From contig JAHIWS010000020.1 of NCBI GenBank assembly GCA_018815925.1, positions 1 through 64,000 on the forward strand: a stretch of DNA of 64,000 bases. Direction: 5' to 3'. Positions 8,729 to 17,201 of the stretch are shown here, one piece after another; position 1 is the first letter of the stretch; the number at the start of each line of letters is the position of its first letter. The DNA is from Nanobdellota archaeon (GTDB lineage Archaea; Nanobdellota; Nanobdellia; Pacearchaeales; GW2011-AR1). Under the pieces are notes generated by a model. That model did not search any database. It was given only the letters and a program-made list of their open reading frames with translations, and was not told the DNA's origin. The position numbers and the translations under genes were made by a program.

Positions 8729-9934
8729 TTATTTTGGAACCAAAGCAAAAAAACTATAAGCATTTTTTACTTTTTCTGCAATTTTTTTAACATCAGATAA
8801 TTGAACTTTTTGAATATTCTTTTCATATTCATAAAACTCTTTTGCATCACCATCAATTTCAGATAAAAGCAAACCAACCATCTGCCTTTGGGAATCTTCC
8901 ATAGAAATCTGATAATTCCCAATTAATTGGTCTTTAACTTGCTCTAATTCTTTTTCATTTAGGTCTTCTTTAATTTTTCCAAACTCTTGCAAAATAATTT
9001 TTTTAACTTCCTCGACAGCTGATTTTGTTGTTCCAACATAAATAGCATTATAAGCATAAAGACTATTAATATCTGAATAACCTTTAACAGCATAGGCAAG
9101 ATTTCTTTTTTCCCTTATTTCAGAAAATAACCTAGAAGACATGCCTTCTGCCATTAAACAACTCAAAACTTGTGCAGCATAATTTTTTTTATCTCTTGAA
9201 ACAGGAACATGATATGCAAAAATTAAATTAGCTTGATCTATTCCTGTTCTAAATTCAATTTTTGTTTTATTTTTTAAATTAATCTTAAATTCAGAAACTT
9301 TTCCTTTCTTATTATTAAAATTTTTTTCAGCAAAATCTACAATTTTATCAAAATTTGTATCTCCCACTACACACAAAATTATATTATTAGGCTGATAAAC
9401 TTCTTCAAATTTTTTAATCATCTTATCTCTGCTAATAGAACCCATTGTTTTTTCTGTTCCAATTAAATTAAGACCAAGAGGTTCTCCATACAAATAACTC
9501 TGAATCTCATCAAGAACATATCTTTTAGGATCATCTTTATACATCTTCATTTCTTCAAAAATAACTTTTCTTTCTTTTTCAAGTTCTTTCTCATCAAATT
9601 TCGGATTTTTAACTATATCACTCAAAACATTTAAAGCTACATTTACATGTTTACTAGGCATCTTACACCAATAAGCGGTAACTGTTTCAGAAGTAAAACC
9701 ATTTAAAACCCCTCCTTTTCTTTCAATCTCTTCTGCAATTTGCTTAGCATTTCTTGTTGGAGTTCCTTTATACAACATGTGCTCAATAAAATGAGAAATT
9801 CCTTTTTCAAAACCAGCCTCATTAACACCCCCATTTCTAACAGCAAAAGCCACATTAACTACTGGCAGATCTCTTTTTTCAAATACAATAGTCATGCCGT
9901 TCTTCAATACTTTTCTATAAAATGTTGGCTTCAT
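8729..9934 (-). CDS. M16 family zinc metallopeptidase
   Basis: A 401-aa pitrilysin/processing-peptidase-like protein. The inverted zinc motif HxxEH is present (HFIEHMLYKGT, about residues 46-56), with the downstream glutamate region (about 120-130). The C-terminal half carries the typical second M16 domain with a RNLAYAV segment near residue 287. Length equals a two-domain bacterial-type M16B. No signal peptide is seen, so it is probably cytoplasmic. Substrate unknown. Tail-to-head with the methyltransferase gene upstream. Confidence 0.88.
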   Translation of the reverse strand: MKPTFYRKVLKNGMTIVFEKRDLPVVNVAFAVRNGGVNEAGFEKGISHFIEHMLYKGTPTRNAKQIAEEIERKGGVLNGFTSETVTAYWCKMPSKHVNVALNVLSDIVKNPKFDEKELEKERKVIFEEMKMYKDDPKRYVLDEIQSYLYGEPLGLNLIGTEKTMGSISRDKMIKKFEEVYQPNNIILCVVGDTNFDKIVDFAEKNFNNKKGKVSEFKINLKNKTKIEFRTGIDQANLIFAYHVPVSRDKKNYAAQVLSCLMAEGMSSRLFSEIREKRNLAYAVKGYSDINSLYAYNAIYVGTTKSAVEEVKKIILQEFGKIKEDLNEKELEQVKDQLIGNYQISMEDSQRQMVGLLLSEIDGDAKEFYEYEKNIQKVQLSDVKKIAEKVKNAYSFFALVPK

Positions 9935-9986
9935 TTGAAATTTTTTTCTTTTCTATTTCAAAGATTTGGAAATTTCCTATTTATTT

Positions 9987-10742
9987 TCATTTTCCAAACA
10001 CAAAATACCTCTCAGTTCCCAATTCAAAATCATCAAGCAATTTAAAGTTTTGCCTAATAAAATTCAAAACCCATTTTCTTTTAACTTTAAATTTTTCTTT
10101 TTTAACCATACTTTTTGTTGCAAAGCTCACAACAACTTTATCTACTAACAAAACAATTTCTTTTAATAATCTCTTAGAATAATCTCTTTCAAGCATTTCT
10201 AAACTATCTAAAACCTTGAATAAAAAAACAATTTTTTTGCCTTTAATCTTCTTAATTATTTTCTTAACCTTACCCATTTCAAATAAACTCAAATGAGAGA
10301 CCCTTCCCTTTATCTTACTTTTTTTAAAATAATTATTAGTATTATCAACTAACTGGCCAACAGCCTCTGCACCAAAATAATTAACTTTACAAGGAAAATA
10401 ATTATAAGAAAATCCATTTGCTCCACAACCTAAATCAATAACATTAACTTCATCAAAACCCTTTAACAATTTTCTGTAAAGTTTTTCATAAAAATCTATT
10501 CGTTCTCTTGTCCCTAAATGTTTTCTTAAAATCCATTCAACAGGTTTTTCTTTAATGCTCAAAAGTTTTGTACTCCTAAAAGGCCAATAAACTTTATTCA
10601 AAAGATCCCTGGTTAACCTTATCTTCTCCTTGTCACTAACCTCTCTTTTTTCAAACTTTACAAAAGCCATTTCAACATCTTTCTTAGGTAATTTGGAAAG
10701 TTCTTTCTTTTTAATAATTTGATTGTAAATTTGCTTGTTCAT
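9987..10742 (-). CDS. FmrO/Arm-like 16S rRNA methyltransferase homologue
   Basis: A 251-aa SAM-dependent methyltransferase starting MNKQIYNQI (17 codons inside the tracked ORF). The order of motifs recalls the aminoglycoside-resistance 16S rRNA m7G1405 family: RKHLGTRERIDFYEKLY, SAM motif VIDLGCGANGFSYNYF, and late KVVVSFATKSM, with a C-terminal region resembling the conserved end of ArmA-like enzymes. In archaea the role could be housekeeping rRNA methylation; resistance is not implied. Divergent from the TGS GTPase gene with a 33-bp gap. Confidence 0.6.
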   Translation of the reverse strand: MNKQIYNQIIKKKELSKLPKKDVEMAFVKFEKREVSDKEKIRLTRDLLNKVYWPFRSTKLLSIKEKPVEWILRKHLGTRERIDFYEKLYRKLLKGFDEVNVIDLGCGANGFSYNYFPCKVNYFGAEAVGQLVDNTNNYFKKSKIKGRVSHLSLFEMGKVKKIIKKIKGKKIVFLFKVLDSLEMLERDYSKRLLKEIVLLVDKVVVSFATKSMVKKEKFKVKRKWVLNFIRQNFKLLDDFELGTERYFVFGK

Positions 10743-10775
10743 AATAATTAAATAGTGCAATAGATTATAAAATCT

Positions 10776-11675
10776 ATGCCTATCAATGCTCATCCTGAAT
10801 TTTTAGCAGCAGAAAAAGAATATATTAAAGTTCAAACACTAGAGGAAAAAATTGAAAAACTAAAAAAGATGATTTCTCTAGCTCCAAGTCACAAGGGAGG
10901 GGAAAACCTTAAAAAACAATTAACAACTAGAAGAAAAAAATTAGAACAGCAACTAATTAAATCAAAAAAATCTGGAAAATCAACATTCAAGGGAATTAAA
11001 AAAGAAGATATGCAGATTGTTATTATTGGAAAAACAAACACAGGAAAATCTTCTTTACTAAACACACTTACAAATGCTTACCCAAAAATATCAGAAATAA
11101 ATTTCACAACAAAACAACCAATAATAGGTATGATGAATCTTGAAACAATAAATATGCAATTAATAGAAAATCCAGCAATTGAATCTTCTTATTATGATAA
11201 AGGTTTAACAAATAGTGCAGACACTTTATTAATTTTAATAACAAATCTTAACCAAATAAAAGAAATTGAAAAATATTTAGACAAAACCACTGCAAGAAGA
11301 ATAATTGTGTTTAATATAAAAGAATATATTGATACAAGAAAATTAAAAGCAACATTAAAATCAAAAAAATATAATTTTGTTATAATTAATATCCAAACAA
11401 AAGAAAACTTTGAAGAACTTAAATCCAGAATCATCCAAAGTTTTAATAAAATAAGAGTCTACACTAAAGAACCAGGAAAAGAAAAATCCAAAAAACCAAT
11501 AATTCTAAAACCAAATTTAACAGTAAAAGATGTTGCTGAAAAAATTCTTCATGGGTTCTCGAAACAAGTATCGGAAACAAAAATTTGGGGGCCAAGCTCA
11601 AAATTCCCTGGACAAAAAGTGGGCCTCAAACATAAACTCAAAGATCTCGATGTTGTAGAATTTAAGACAAGGTAA
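10776..11675 (+). CDS. TGS-domain GTPase, DRG/Rbg-like
   Basis: A 299-aa protein: an N-terminal coiled-coil helical region (about 1-70), a G domain with Walker A GKTNTGKSS (about 86-94), and a C-terminal TGS domain (about 245-299). The fourth G-motif NKxD is not evident (the position reads NIKEYI) and the switch regions are short, so nucleotide specificity may be relaxed. DRG proteins associate with ribosomes. It is shorter than typical archaeal DRG. Confidence 0.7.
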   Translation: MPINAHPEFLAAEKEYIKVQTLEEKIEKLKKMISLAPSHKGGENLKKQLTTRRKKLEQQLIKSKKSGKSTFKGIKKEDMQIVIIGKTNTGKSSLLNTLTNAYPKISEINFTTKQPIIGMMNLETINMQLIENPAIESSYYDKGLTNSADTLLILITNLNQIKEIEKYLDKTTARRIIVFNIKEYIDTRKLKATLKSKKYNFVIINIQTKENFEELKSRIIQSFNKIRVYTKEPGKEKSKKPIILKPNLTVKDVAEKILHGFSKQVSETKIWGPSSKFPGQKVGLKHKLKDLDVVEFKTR

Positions 11676-11712
11676 ATATTAAATTTATAAATCCATTTTT
11701 ACTTTATTATTT

Positions 11713-12042
11713 ATGCCCCAATCTAGTACTGCTCTTCTTCACCACCATAAAAGAAAAAGAAAGAAAAATATTTCTAGAAAAAAACTAATTTCATGGGTAG
11801 ATAAAGCAATATATTTTGCAGGAGCTATTGCTTTAATCATGACAATCCCCCAAGTATTAAAAATATGGATAGATCAAAACCCCGCAGGAGTATCACTTAC
11901 AACTTGGGGAACTTATTTTATTTTGCATTTCTTTTGGATCTCTTATGCTGTTTTGCATAAGGCAAAACCATTAATTATAGTATATTCTGCAGGACTCTTA
12001 ATAAATGCCTTAATAGTTGTAGGTTTAATTCTTTATGGATAA
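11713..12042 (+). CDS. SemiSWEET / PQ-loop family transporter
   Basis: A 109-aa protein with three membrane helices after a basic N-terminus rich in His/Arg/Lys. The PQ motif is present (MTIPQVLKIW), followed by the typical GVSLTTWGTYF and the FFWISYAVLH helix. A single three-helix unit that works as a dimer, as in bacterial SemiSWEETs that move sugars. A TATA-like TTATTTAT precedes the ATG. Confidence 0.85.
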   Translation: MPQSSTALLHHHKRKRKKNISRKKLISWVDKAIYFAGAIALIMTIPQVLKIWIDQNPAGVSLTTWGTYFILHFFWISYAVLHKAKPLIIVYSAGLLINALIVVGLILYG

Positions 12043-12989
12043 TCACTTCCAACCCATTCTAATAGGAGCAATTATTTTTTCTAAAGCTCCTGCAACCCCT
12101 TGTTTTAAATCAGCAGAATGAAGTTTTCCAGACTCAAAAGCTTTTTCTAATTTTTCATAAGAATCAAAATTTAAATTTCCCCCAAACTTGTCATCTCTCT
12201 TAACATCTAATTTTCCAAACTTAGAAAAAATAATTAATTTTGCTATTAATAAAAGAGGATTGTTTTCTTTATCTCCTTTTTTGCAATATGCTTTTTTAAT
12301 TTTCTTCTTAATAACCTCTTTGCTATCCCTAATAGAAATCAAACTAGATTCATCAGAACTACTCATTTTAGACCCTGGACCCTTTAAACTTGGAATTATG
12401 GGTGTAAAAAGATAAACACACTCTTGCAAACCAATTTCTTTGCCTTGGTCAATCCCCAAGGCATAAATCTTTCTCTGGTCTAAACCCCCCACAACAAAAT
12501 TAATCCCTAGTTTCTTAACATCTTCTATCTGCATTAAAGGGTATATAATCTGAGAAATTTTTGCATTTTCAATATTTCTAGCAACTTCCTGCATGGCTCT
12601 TACTCCACGATTAACAGTTAATTTTAAAGCTAATTTTAAAATATCTTCAAAATAATCTGGTTTTTTTTGAAAACTAGTTCCCTTAATAATTTCTGTTTTC
12701 AAACCAAAAGCTTTAAATCCTTTTTCCCAATGATTTACTTGTGTGTTGACAAACTTCCAATCTCCTTTTTGATTTAACCAAGTATGCCAATCAGCTAACA
12801 AAACCTTAACCTTTATTCCTGCTTTTTGCAAATCCAGTAATTTCAAGATTGTAACTAAATGCCCTAAATGAATTTCTCCAGAACATTCATAACCACAATA
12901 AGCAAATCCTCTCTTCATAAAACCCTTAATTTTTCCCTCATTAATTATCTCTGCACAATTTCTTTTTATTAAATCTTCCTTAGACATAA
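12043..12989 (-). CDS. tyrS: tyrosyl-tRNA synthetase (archaeal type)
   Basis: A 314-aa class I synthetase. It has the HIGH-like motif HLGH in GEIHLGHLVTILKLLDLQ, an archaeal LLADWHTWLNQKG segment, and the KMSSS loop (SKMSSSDESSLISI). Length and motifs match archaeal TyrRS rather than TrpRS. The tracked GTG start four nucleotides upstream gives MIMSK; ATG at 12989 is preferred. It converges directly on the SemiSWEET gene. Confidence 0.88.
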
Positions 12990-13028
12990 TCACAACAATA
13001 ATTATTAATTATTAAATGTTTTTATTTA

Positions 13029-13094
13029 ATGCTGCTCGAAGTTTTTATCTTCATCCTCTTAGGCATCCTTGCAGGAACTATCACAGGCCTCTGA
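13029..13094 (+). pseudogene. severed 5' end of a TctA-family permease gene
   Basis: ATG followed by 20 hydrophobic codons (…FILLGILAGTITGL) and a premature TGA. The sequence continues exactly, in codon phase, into the permease ORF at 32695 (…ACA GGC TTA ATT CCA: TGLIPGIHINLVG). This joins the typical TctA N-terminus, so the gene was split by insertion of the 19.6-kb element. The AT-rich region before the ATG is the original promoter area. Confidence 0.85.
13083..13088 (+). other. attL core (ACAGGC)
   Basis: Six bases ACAGGC at the point where the permease frame breaks, repeated at 32695-32700. Similarity extends imperfectly leftwards (GCATcCTTG…ACT…ACAGGC versus GCATtCTTG…ACT…ACAGGC), suggesting that a longer, diverged attachment site was carried by the element. 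The core itself is short. Confidence 0.6.
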
Positions 13095-13177
13095 GAGCCA
13101 AAACCACGCTATTTCTCCTCTTATTCTTCCAATAAATACCTTATCAATACCAGAATTAAAAAGAGGTTTTTCGTAAA

Positions 13178-13654
13178 ATGTACATGGCAAAAGTTAAAGA
13201 TAAGGTGTTCATAAACACAGGAGTCAGGTACAAGGGCAAGAAGATTCCAATATTCGACAGGATAAACATGATCAAAAATGATCTGAGGGAACTTTTACCC
13301 GAAGTTGAGGAAGATAGATATCTCTCCATGTTCAGCCACATAAGAAATTTCTTCTACGGGAAATTGCATTATGGAAGAAGAAATGATCCTGCAAATAAAG
13401 AAAGAAAAAGAGAATTAACAGAAGCTGAGAAGGTTATTCTGGATTATATGCTCAAAAATAAATTAAATCCCTCCACAACTTATCGCTGGTTTGTTGCCTG
13501 CAGACTCCCCGCTGATGTTAAAGAAAAATTAGAGAAGGGCCAAGTTAGCTTCAAAAAAGCATTTCTAATTGCAGACAATCGAAAAAAATCAAAGATGAGC
13601 AATACAGGACTCATAATGATAGAAGAAATAAATAACATCGTGAGGAGCTTATAA
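13178..13654 (+). CDS. integrase partner with ParB/KorB-like DNA-binding helices
   Basis: A 158-aa basic protein. The segment STTYRWFVACRLP (about 109-121) and the following ADVKEKLEKGQVSFKKAF (about 122-139) match the pattern of the ParB/KorB helix-turn-helix (…R.LRLP..V...L..GK.S...A). The first half is unrecognised. The TAA overlaps the integrase ATG by one base, so the two are translationally coupled. A role in excision or site recognition is inference. GAGGT lies about 13 nt upstream of the ATG. Confidence 0.65.
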   Translation: MYMAKVKDKVFINTGVRYKGKKIPIFDRINMIKNDLRELLPEVEEDRYLSMFSHIRNFFYGKLHYGRRNDPANKERKRELTEAEKVILDYMLKNKLNPSTTYRWFVACRLPADVKEKLEKGQVSFKKAFLIADNRKKSKMSNTGLIMIEEINNIVRSL

Positions 13655-14502
13655 TGGGAAATAAAAATAAACTTCCAGACATGTTCACAAAAGAACAGTT
13701 GATAAAGCTGTTTGAAAATATCTTTATTCCAAAACTTTCGATAGCATGTTTTATGGCCCTTATGTGTGGGATGAGAGTTAATGAAATTTGTAGACTTCAA
13801 ATTGCTGATGTTGATTTAGAAAGAAGAACTATAAAAATAAGAGATAGTAAAAATCCGAACAGGGCCAAACAAAAGGGCTACGGAAAAGATAGAATCGTTC
13901 CAATTCCAGAAGCAGCAATCTCTCCAATAAAAAAATGGTTCGAGATCATTGATGGAGGAAAATGGTTCTTACCCTCTGAAAATTCTCCTGACAAACACCT
14001 TAGAAAAAAGACAGTGCATATTTGGTTTGCAGAAGCAAGAAAGAGAGCCGGCCTTAATATTCCAGATTATAAGGTAGAATATAAAAAACCGACAAAGTAC
14101 AGGAAGGAAACAACCATCTACAAATTTAGATTCCATCACCTTAGACATTTCTATGCAACTTATGTTTACGAAAAGACAAGAGATCTTTATGCTGTTGCCA
14201 ATCTCCTAGGTCATAACCAAGTAACAACCACTCAGATTTATGCAAAGATCTCCGATAAAACCAAAAGAGAAACAGTTGATTTCGCATTTAATATGCCAAT
14301 TAAAACTCAATTGTTTGAAAAAAATCCAATAAACGCTCTAAACTACAGTATTCCGGAAATAGCAAAAAGAGAAAAAAGTCCACTTGAAATTCTCGAGGAA
14401 AGATTTGTAAGAGGAGAATTATCAGATATTGAATTTGCAAATAAATTAAGATTACTTAAATTGAAAAAAGAAATGGAAACAGAGAAGTATATCGAAACAT
14501 AG
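13654..14502 (+). CDS. int: tyrosine recombinase (integrase)
   Basis: A 282-aa integrase whose catalytic set appears complete: Arg in MCGMRVNEICRL (about 29-40), a Lys in the beta-hairpin region, HHLRHFYAT (HxxR), LLGHNQ (His) and IYAKIS (Tyr nucleophile). The protein is short, with little N-terminal core-binding domain; the preceding coupled gene may supply that function. It sits next to attL, as expected for the enzyme that inserted the element. A long C-terminal basic helix follows the Tyr. Confidence 0.92.
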   Translation: MGNKNKLPDMFTKEQLIKLFENIFIPKLSIACFMALMCGMRVNEICRLQIADVDLERRTIKIRDSKNPNRAKQKGYGKDRIVPIPEAAISPIKKWFEIIDGGKWFLPSENSPDKHLRKKTVHIWFAEARKRAGLNIPDYKVEYKKPTKYRKETTIYKFRFHHLRHFYATYVYEKTRDLYAVANLLGHNQVTTTQIYAKISDKTKRETVDFAFNMPIKTQLFEKNPINALNYSIPEIAKREKSPLEILEERFVRGELSDIEFANKLRLLKLKKEMETEKYIET

Positions 14503-14550
14503 TTCTTGTTTAATCTCCTGTAATTTTTAATTAAATTAGCAGGGAGGAAA

Positions 14551-14730
14551 ATGCGAACCCACACAATGCAAGTAAGGTTAACAAAGACCCAAGGAGAAAG
14601 ATTAAAAATCTTGGCTGAAGGTGCAGGATTTAATACTGTTTCCAGCTACGTTAGGTTTATGTTATTTAATCCAACCTTTGAAATGAAACTTAACAGGATC
14701 TTAGAAATCTTAAAAGAATTAAAAAAATGA
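14551..14730 (+). CDS. ribbon-helix-helix-like small regulator (not in ORF track)
   Basis: A 59-aa ORF below the track threshold. A Shine-Dalgarno (AGGGAGGA) precedes the ATG. The layout is MQVRLTKTQGERLKILAEGAG… followed by SYVRFMLF, a CopG/Arc-like ribbon then two helices. The C-terminal KLNRILEILKELKK closely parallels KLNQILEEIKKKR of the 60-aa protein at 31154, so the element carries two paralogues near its two ends. Confidence 0.75.
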   Translation: MRTHTMQVRLTKTQGERLKILAEGAGFNTVSSYVRFMLFNPTFEMKLNRILEILKELKK

Positions 14731-14802
14731 GTTTAAAATCTTTGTACAAGGATAGGAACCAACAACAATAATTCTTTTAACCATTGTTTTACAAAGCATA
14801 TT

Positions 14803-15246
14803 ATGATCCCTGTGTTATACACTCTCTTTTTGGAAAGACTTTGTGAAATAAAATCAAAAGAAGAGATAATCCCCTATGGGCTTGTTTTTTCCAAAATATG
14901 CAGAAGTTTCTCAATCACCAAAGATGAATGCAGATTTATCCTTATGCTGTACAGAGATCTTGGTTTCATTGACATACACAAAACAGGAATAAAAATATTG
15001 AAAAGAGAAATACCTAAACAAAGAGAAATAAAATTACTTGCACACAGGATTCCAAAGATTTGTATAAGTCACTGTGAAAAATGCGGCAAAACTTTCGATG
15101 CAAAAATTATAATTCAAGAAACTTGTAAGGATTGTTCTGAAAAGATGAGCAAGGAAATCAAAGAAAAAGTCAAAAAAGAAATTGAAAACGGAAATACAAA
15201 TCCTGAATGGGTTTTAACATTGCAGGAATTGATGAAAAGGGATTAA
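14803..15246 (+). CDS. winged-helix plus zinc-ribbon protein
   Basis: A 147-aa protein. The N-terminal half looks like a winged helix (YGLVFSKICRSFSITKDECRFILMLYRDLGFIDIH). The C-terminal part has CEKCGK…CKDC, a four-Cys zinc ribbon, ending in a charged helix. A transcription or replication-initiation role for the element is plausible but not shown. Confidence 0.65.
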   Translation: MIPVLYTLFLERLCEIKSKEEIIPYGLVFSKICRSFSITKDECRFILMLYRDLGFIDIHKTGIKILKREIPKQREIKLLAHRIPKICISHCEKCGKTFDAKIIIQETCKDCSEKMSKEIKEKVKKEIENGNTNPEWVLTLQELMKRD

Positions 15247-15286
15247 GGTTAATCCTTTAAAATTTCCAGTACACTATCTTAGAACT

Positions 15287-15460
15287 TTATTTTTTATTGC
15301 TATCTTCTTCAATTTTATCTGTTAAAACAACGAATGCTTTTTTTCCTATGTGTTTTTCTGGAACAATTATGTGTCCTGCTTTCCCTCCAAATTTTTTAAC
15401 TTCTTTTTCAACAACTTCATCTCCTTCGTCCAAAACTATTGTAATTACTTTTCTTTTCAT
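15287..15460 (-). CDS. DUF2080-like small protein (not in ORF track)
   Basis: A 57-aa ORF on the strand opposite the tracked shadow. It reads MKRKVITIVLDEGD… then GKAGHIIVPEKHIGKKAFVVL, the swapped-hairpin AbrB-like pattern seen in DUF2080 transposase-associated proteins (…VP..yiGKkv.V). A TATA-like TTTATATA lies 28 bp upstream of the ATG, implying a leaderless transcript, with a palindrome between TATA and the start. Probably a DNA-binding antitoxin-like regulator. Confidence 0.65.
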   Translation of the reverse strand: MKRKVITIVLDEGDEVVEKEVKKFGGKAGHIIVPEKHIGKKAFVVLTDKIEEDSNKK

Positions 15461-15492
15461 AATATACTTAGTATATACTATTATATAAATCT
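15461..15492. promoter_or_regulatory. promoter with operator-like repeat, copied at 17019
   Basis: The repeat AGTATATACTAAGTATAT occurs here (as its reverse complement) between TATA (TTATATAAAT) and the ATG of the DUF2080 gene. The same repeat occurs in the opposite orientation at about 17021-17038; both copies are followed rightwards by a similar A/T-rich TATA and CTTT(T)GGG. This fits a binding site for one of the element's small AbrB/RHH regulators. Confidence 0.5.
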
Positions 15493-15555
15493 TTGGGTAT
15501 ATTAAATTTTAAACAAAGCCAAACATTTTTAAACAAGTTTATACATATTATAAAT

Positions 15556-15798
15556 ATGGATAAACAAGGTAATACAATATTTACTAATGATATTTTTATT
15601 GCAAAAGTTACTGGAACCGAATCAAATAAAACAGTTTCAATTCCGAATCATCTTTGTGAATTTTGTGGAATTAAAAAAGGGTATCTTGTAAAAGTTCAGA
15701 TTTTAGACGCAAAACCCTCTAAAGAAAAAGAAGAAATAATAATTAACAAGAAAAATGCAAAACCAAAACGAACAAGAAAAAAAGCATCTCGAATTTAA
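15556..15798 (+). CDS. AbrB/SpoVT-like small DNA-binding protein
   Basis: An 80-aa protein starting MDKQGNTIF; the tracked 21-codon extension is unlikely because TATA-like sequence (ATTATAAAT) abuts this ATG. The SNKTVSIPNHLCEFCGIKKGYLVKVQI segment follows the AbrB swapped-hairpin pattern (…k.vtIP..lre.lgikkGd.V.v.) and a Lys/Arg tail follows. Divergent from DUF2080; together they look like a regulatory pair. Confidence 0.65.
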   Translation: MDKQGNTIFTNDIFIAKVTGTESNKTVSIPNHLCEFCGIKKGYLVKVQILDAKPSKEKEEIIINKKNAKPKRTRKKASRI

Positions 15799-15985
15799 AA
15801 GAAAATGCTGTACTCTTATAACAATAAGAAGAAAAGCAGATGAATTGTGTAATCAAGGAAAAATAAGTAAATATCAAAAAAATAAAATTAAAGAAAAATT
15901 AAAATATGAGTGGCGAAAAGCATACAATCGCCACCCCTATATCTCACAATCAGTTAAGCAGGGTTTCAATCTGCTGTATACTTAA
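15755..15985 (+). CDS. small basic hypothetical protein
   Basis: A 76-aa, Lys/Arg-rich helical ORF. It overlaps the end of the AbrB-like gene by 44 nt and the end of the convergent 290-aa gene by 36 nt, which weakens the case, although viral elements often overlap genes. No domain recognised. Confidence 0.35.
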   Translation: MQNQNEQEKKHLEFKRKCCTLITIRRKADELCNQGKISKYQKNKIKEKLKYEWRKAYNRHPYISQSVKQGFNLLYT

Positions 15986-16822
15986 TGATTGTATTTGTGG
16001 TGTTAGAGTATTCACTTTATTTAGTGCCTGAACTCGGCTTGCAGGGTATGTTGAATTTTGGGTTACATTATAAATCCAACTATTTCCCAAAATATACACC
16101 TGTCCTTTTCCACCACTCCAAGGCAATCCGTGAGCAACATAGTTTGCACCAAATCTTAATGGTGCTAACAAAATTGTCGCTTTGTTCTTCCGCCTATATC
16201 GTGGAGTAACACCGAATACAAAACGAGATATATCTGCAGTGTCCAAAGCTCCCATTAATTCCATCCAACTGAATTCGTGTATTTGATAATTTCTGTAAAT
16301 TATTACACACTTCTTAATGCCGTGCTTTTTCATAATAGCAACTTTTTCTGCATTAAATTCTGTGTAAACTTCAACAGCAGGCACAATTTCTTTCTTTGGA
16401 TATTTTTCCTTCGCTTCTAAAATTTGCTCTTCAAACTCCCTCGCTGTCTGCCTGAATGATTTTTCATAAGAGCAGAAAAAAGGAGTTTCTTGAATGTTTT
16501 GGACATTCTCAATAAAGTTCATTTGCGAAGTTGTGAACTCCGTTCCCTCTTTAACCTGTATATGCAAAAGGAATTTTGACCTTGGATATTTTTTACAAAT
16601 CTCTCTATATCCATCCCTTTGTTCTCTTGCACCTATGATATTGAACTTATCAGTGTTTCTCGTCGTGAACTTAAAACATTTTACAGCATAAGGCATATTT
16701 GAAATCTGTCTATTACACTGAACTGATAGGTCAATTTCCTGGCTATTTGGGATTACAAACTGCTGTGCCGGAAGTGAAACTAAATTCACTTTCCTTTCAC
16801 TCTCCTGTTTTTGTTCTACCAT
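15950..16822 (-). CDS. 290-aa protein of unknown function, alternating alpha/beta
   Basis: Starts MVEQKQESER, with AAGGAGG upstream of the ATG and a TTTAAATA box about 45 bp upstream. Alternating strand/helix segments (SKFLLHIQV, EIVPAVEVY, KKCVIIYRNY, RFVFGVTPRY) suggest a TIM-barrel-like fold, and the C-terminal 60 residues are polar and Gln/Asn-rich. I do not recognise a family; a superficial resemblance to tRNA-guanine transglycosylase barrels is too weak to name it. G+C looks slightly higher than in flanking genes. Confidence 0.6.
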   Translation of the reverse strand: MVEQKQESERKVNLVSLPAQQFVIPNSQEIDLSVQCNRQISNMPYAVKCFKFTTRNTDKFNIIGAREQRDGYREICKKYPRSKFLLHIQVKEGTEFTTSQMNFIENVQNIQETPFFCSYEKSFRQTAREFEEQILEAKEKYPKKEIVPAVEVYTEFNAEKVAIMKKHGIKKCVIIYRNYQIHEFSWMELMGALDTADISRFVFGVTPRYRRKNKATILLAPLRFGANYVAHGLPWSGGKGQVYILGNSWIYNVTQNSTYPASRVQALNKVNTLTPQIQSLSIQQIETLLN

Positions 16823-17201
16823 TTTTTATACCGCCTCCTTCGGCTCACTGCTTCATACAAATATTTAAATAGTAAATATGCTTCTCTTTTTTATTAAAGA
16901 GGGTCATTTGCATTTTGTATTTTCCTACTTGTAGTCCACAGCATATTTAATTGTCCCGACTTACGTCAAGAGTATGCTGTTAAATCAAATTCTTACGAAT
17001 TGACTATATTTTCCTAAAAATAGTATATACTAAGTATATTTAAATCTTTTGGGATTGATGGATATTAGAATTTTACTTGGGGGTTAGAAGGAATATAGGA
17101 AAATATAGTCCAACGAACCCCAAGATAACAAAATTAAGAAATAATGTTTTAAAAATATTTGCTTAATTTTTTTTGGTTTTCAAAAAGTCCCATAACTAAG
17201 A
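16823..17201. other. structured intergenic region of the element
   Basis: 379 bp without a gene. It holds an imperfect stem from ACAGCATA/TATGCTGT (about 16937-16980), a perfect 15-bp inverted repeat (17002-17016 with 17096-17110) and, between its arms, the AGTATATACTAAGTATAT motif shared with 15461. The density of dyads suggests a regulatory or replication site. Confidence 0.55.
17002..17110. repeat. 15-bp perfect inverted repeat enclosing an operator-like motif
   Basis: GACTATATTTTCCTA at 17002-17016 and its exact complement TAGGAAAATATAGTC at 17096-17110, 79 bp apart. The interior contains the palindromic motif also found at 15461 and a TATA-like box. It could be a small inverted-repeat element, an origin, or a termination structure for the two leftward units. 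Confidence 0.7.

Noticed and set aside
15950-16822. tRNA-guanine transglycosylase / DpdA-like enzyme
   Set aside because: Alternating strand-helix pattern fits a barrel, but no catalytic or zinc motif of that family is visible.
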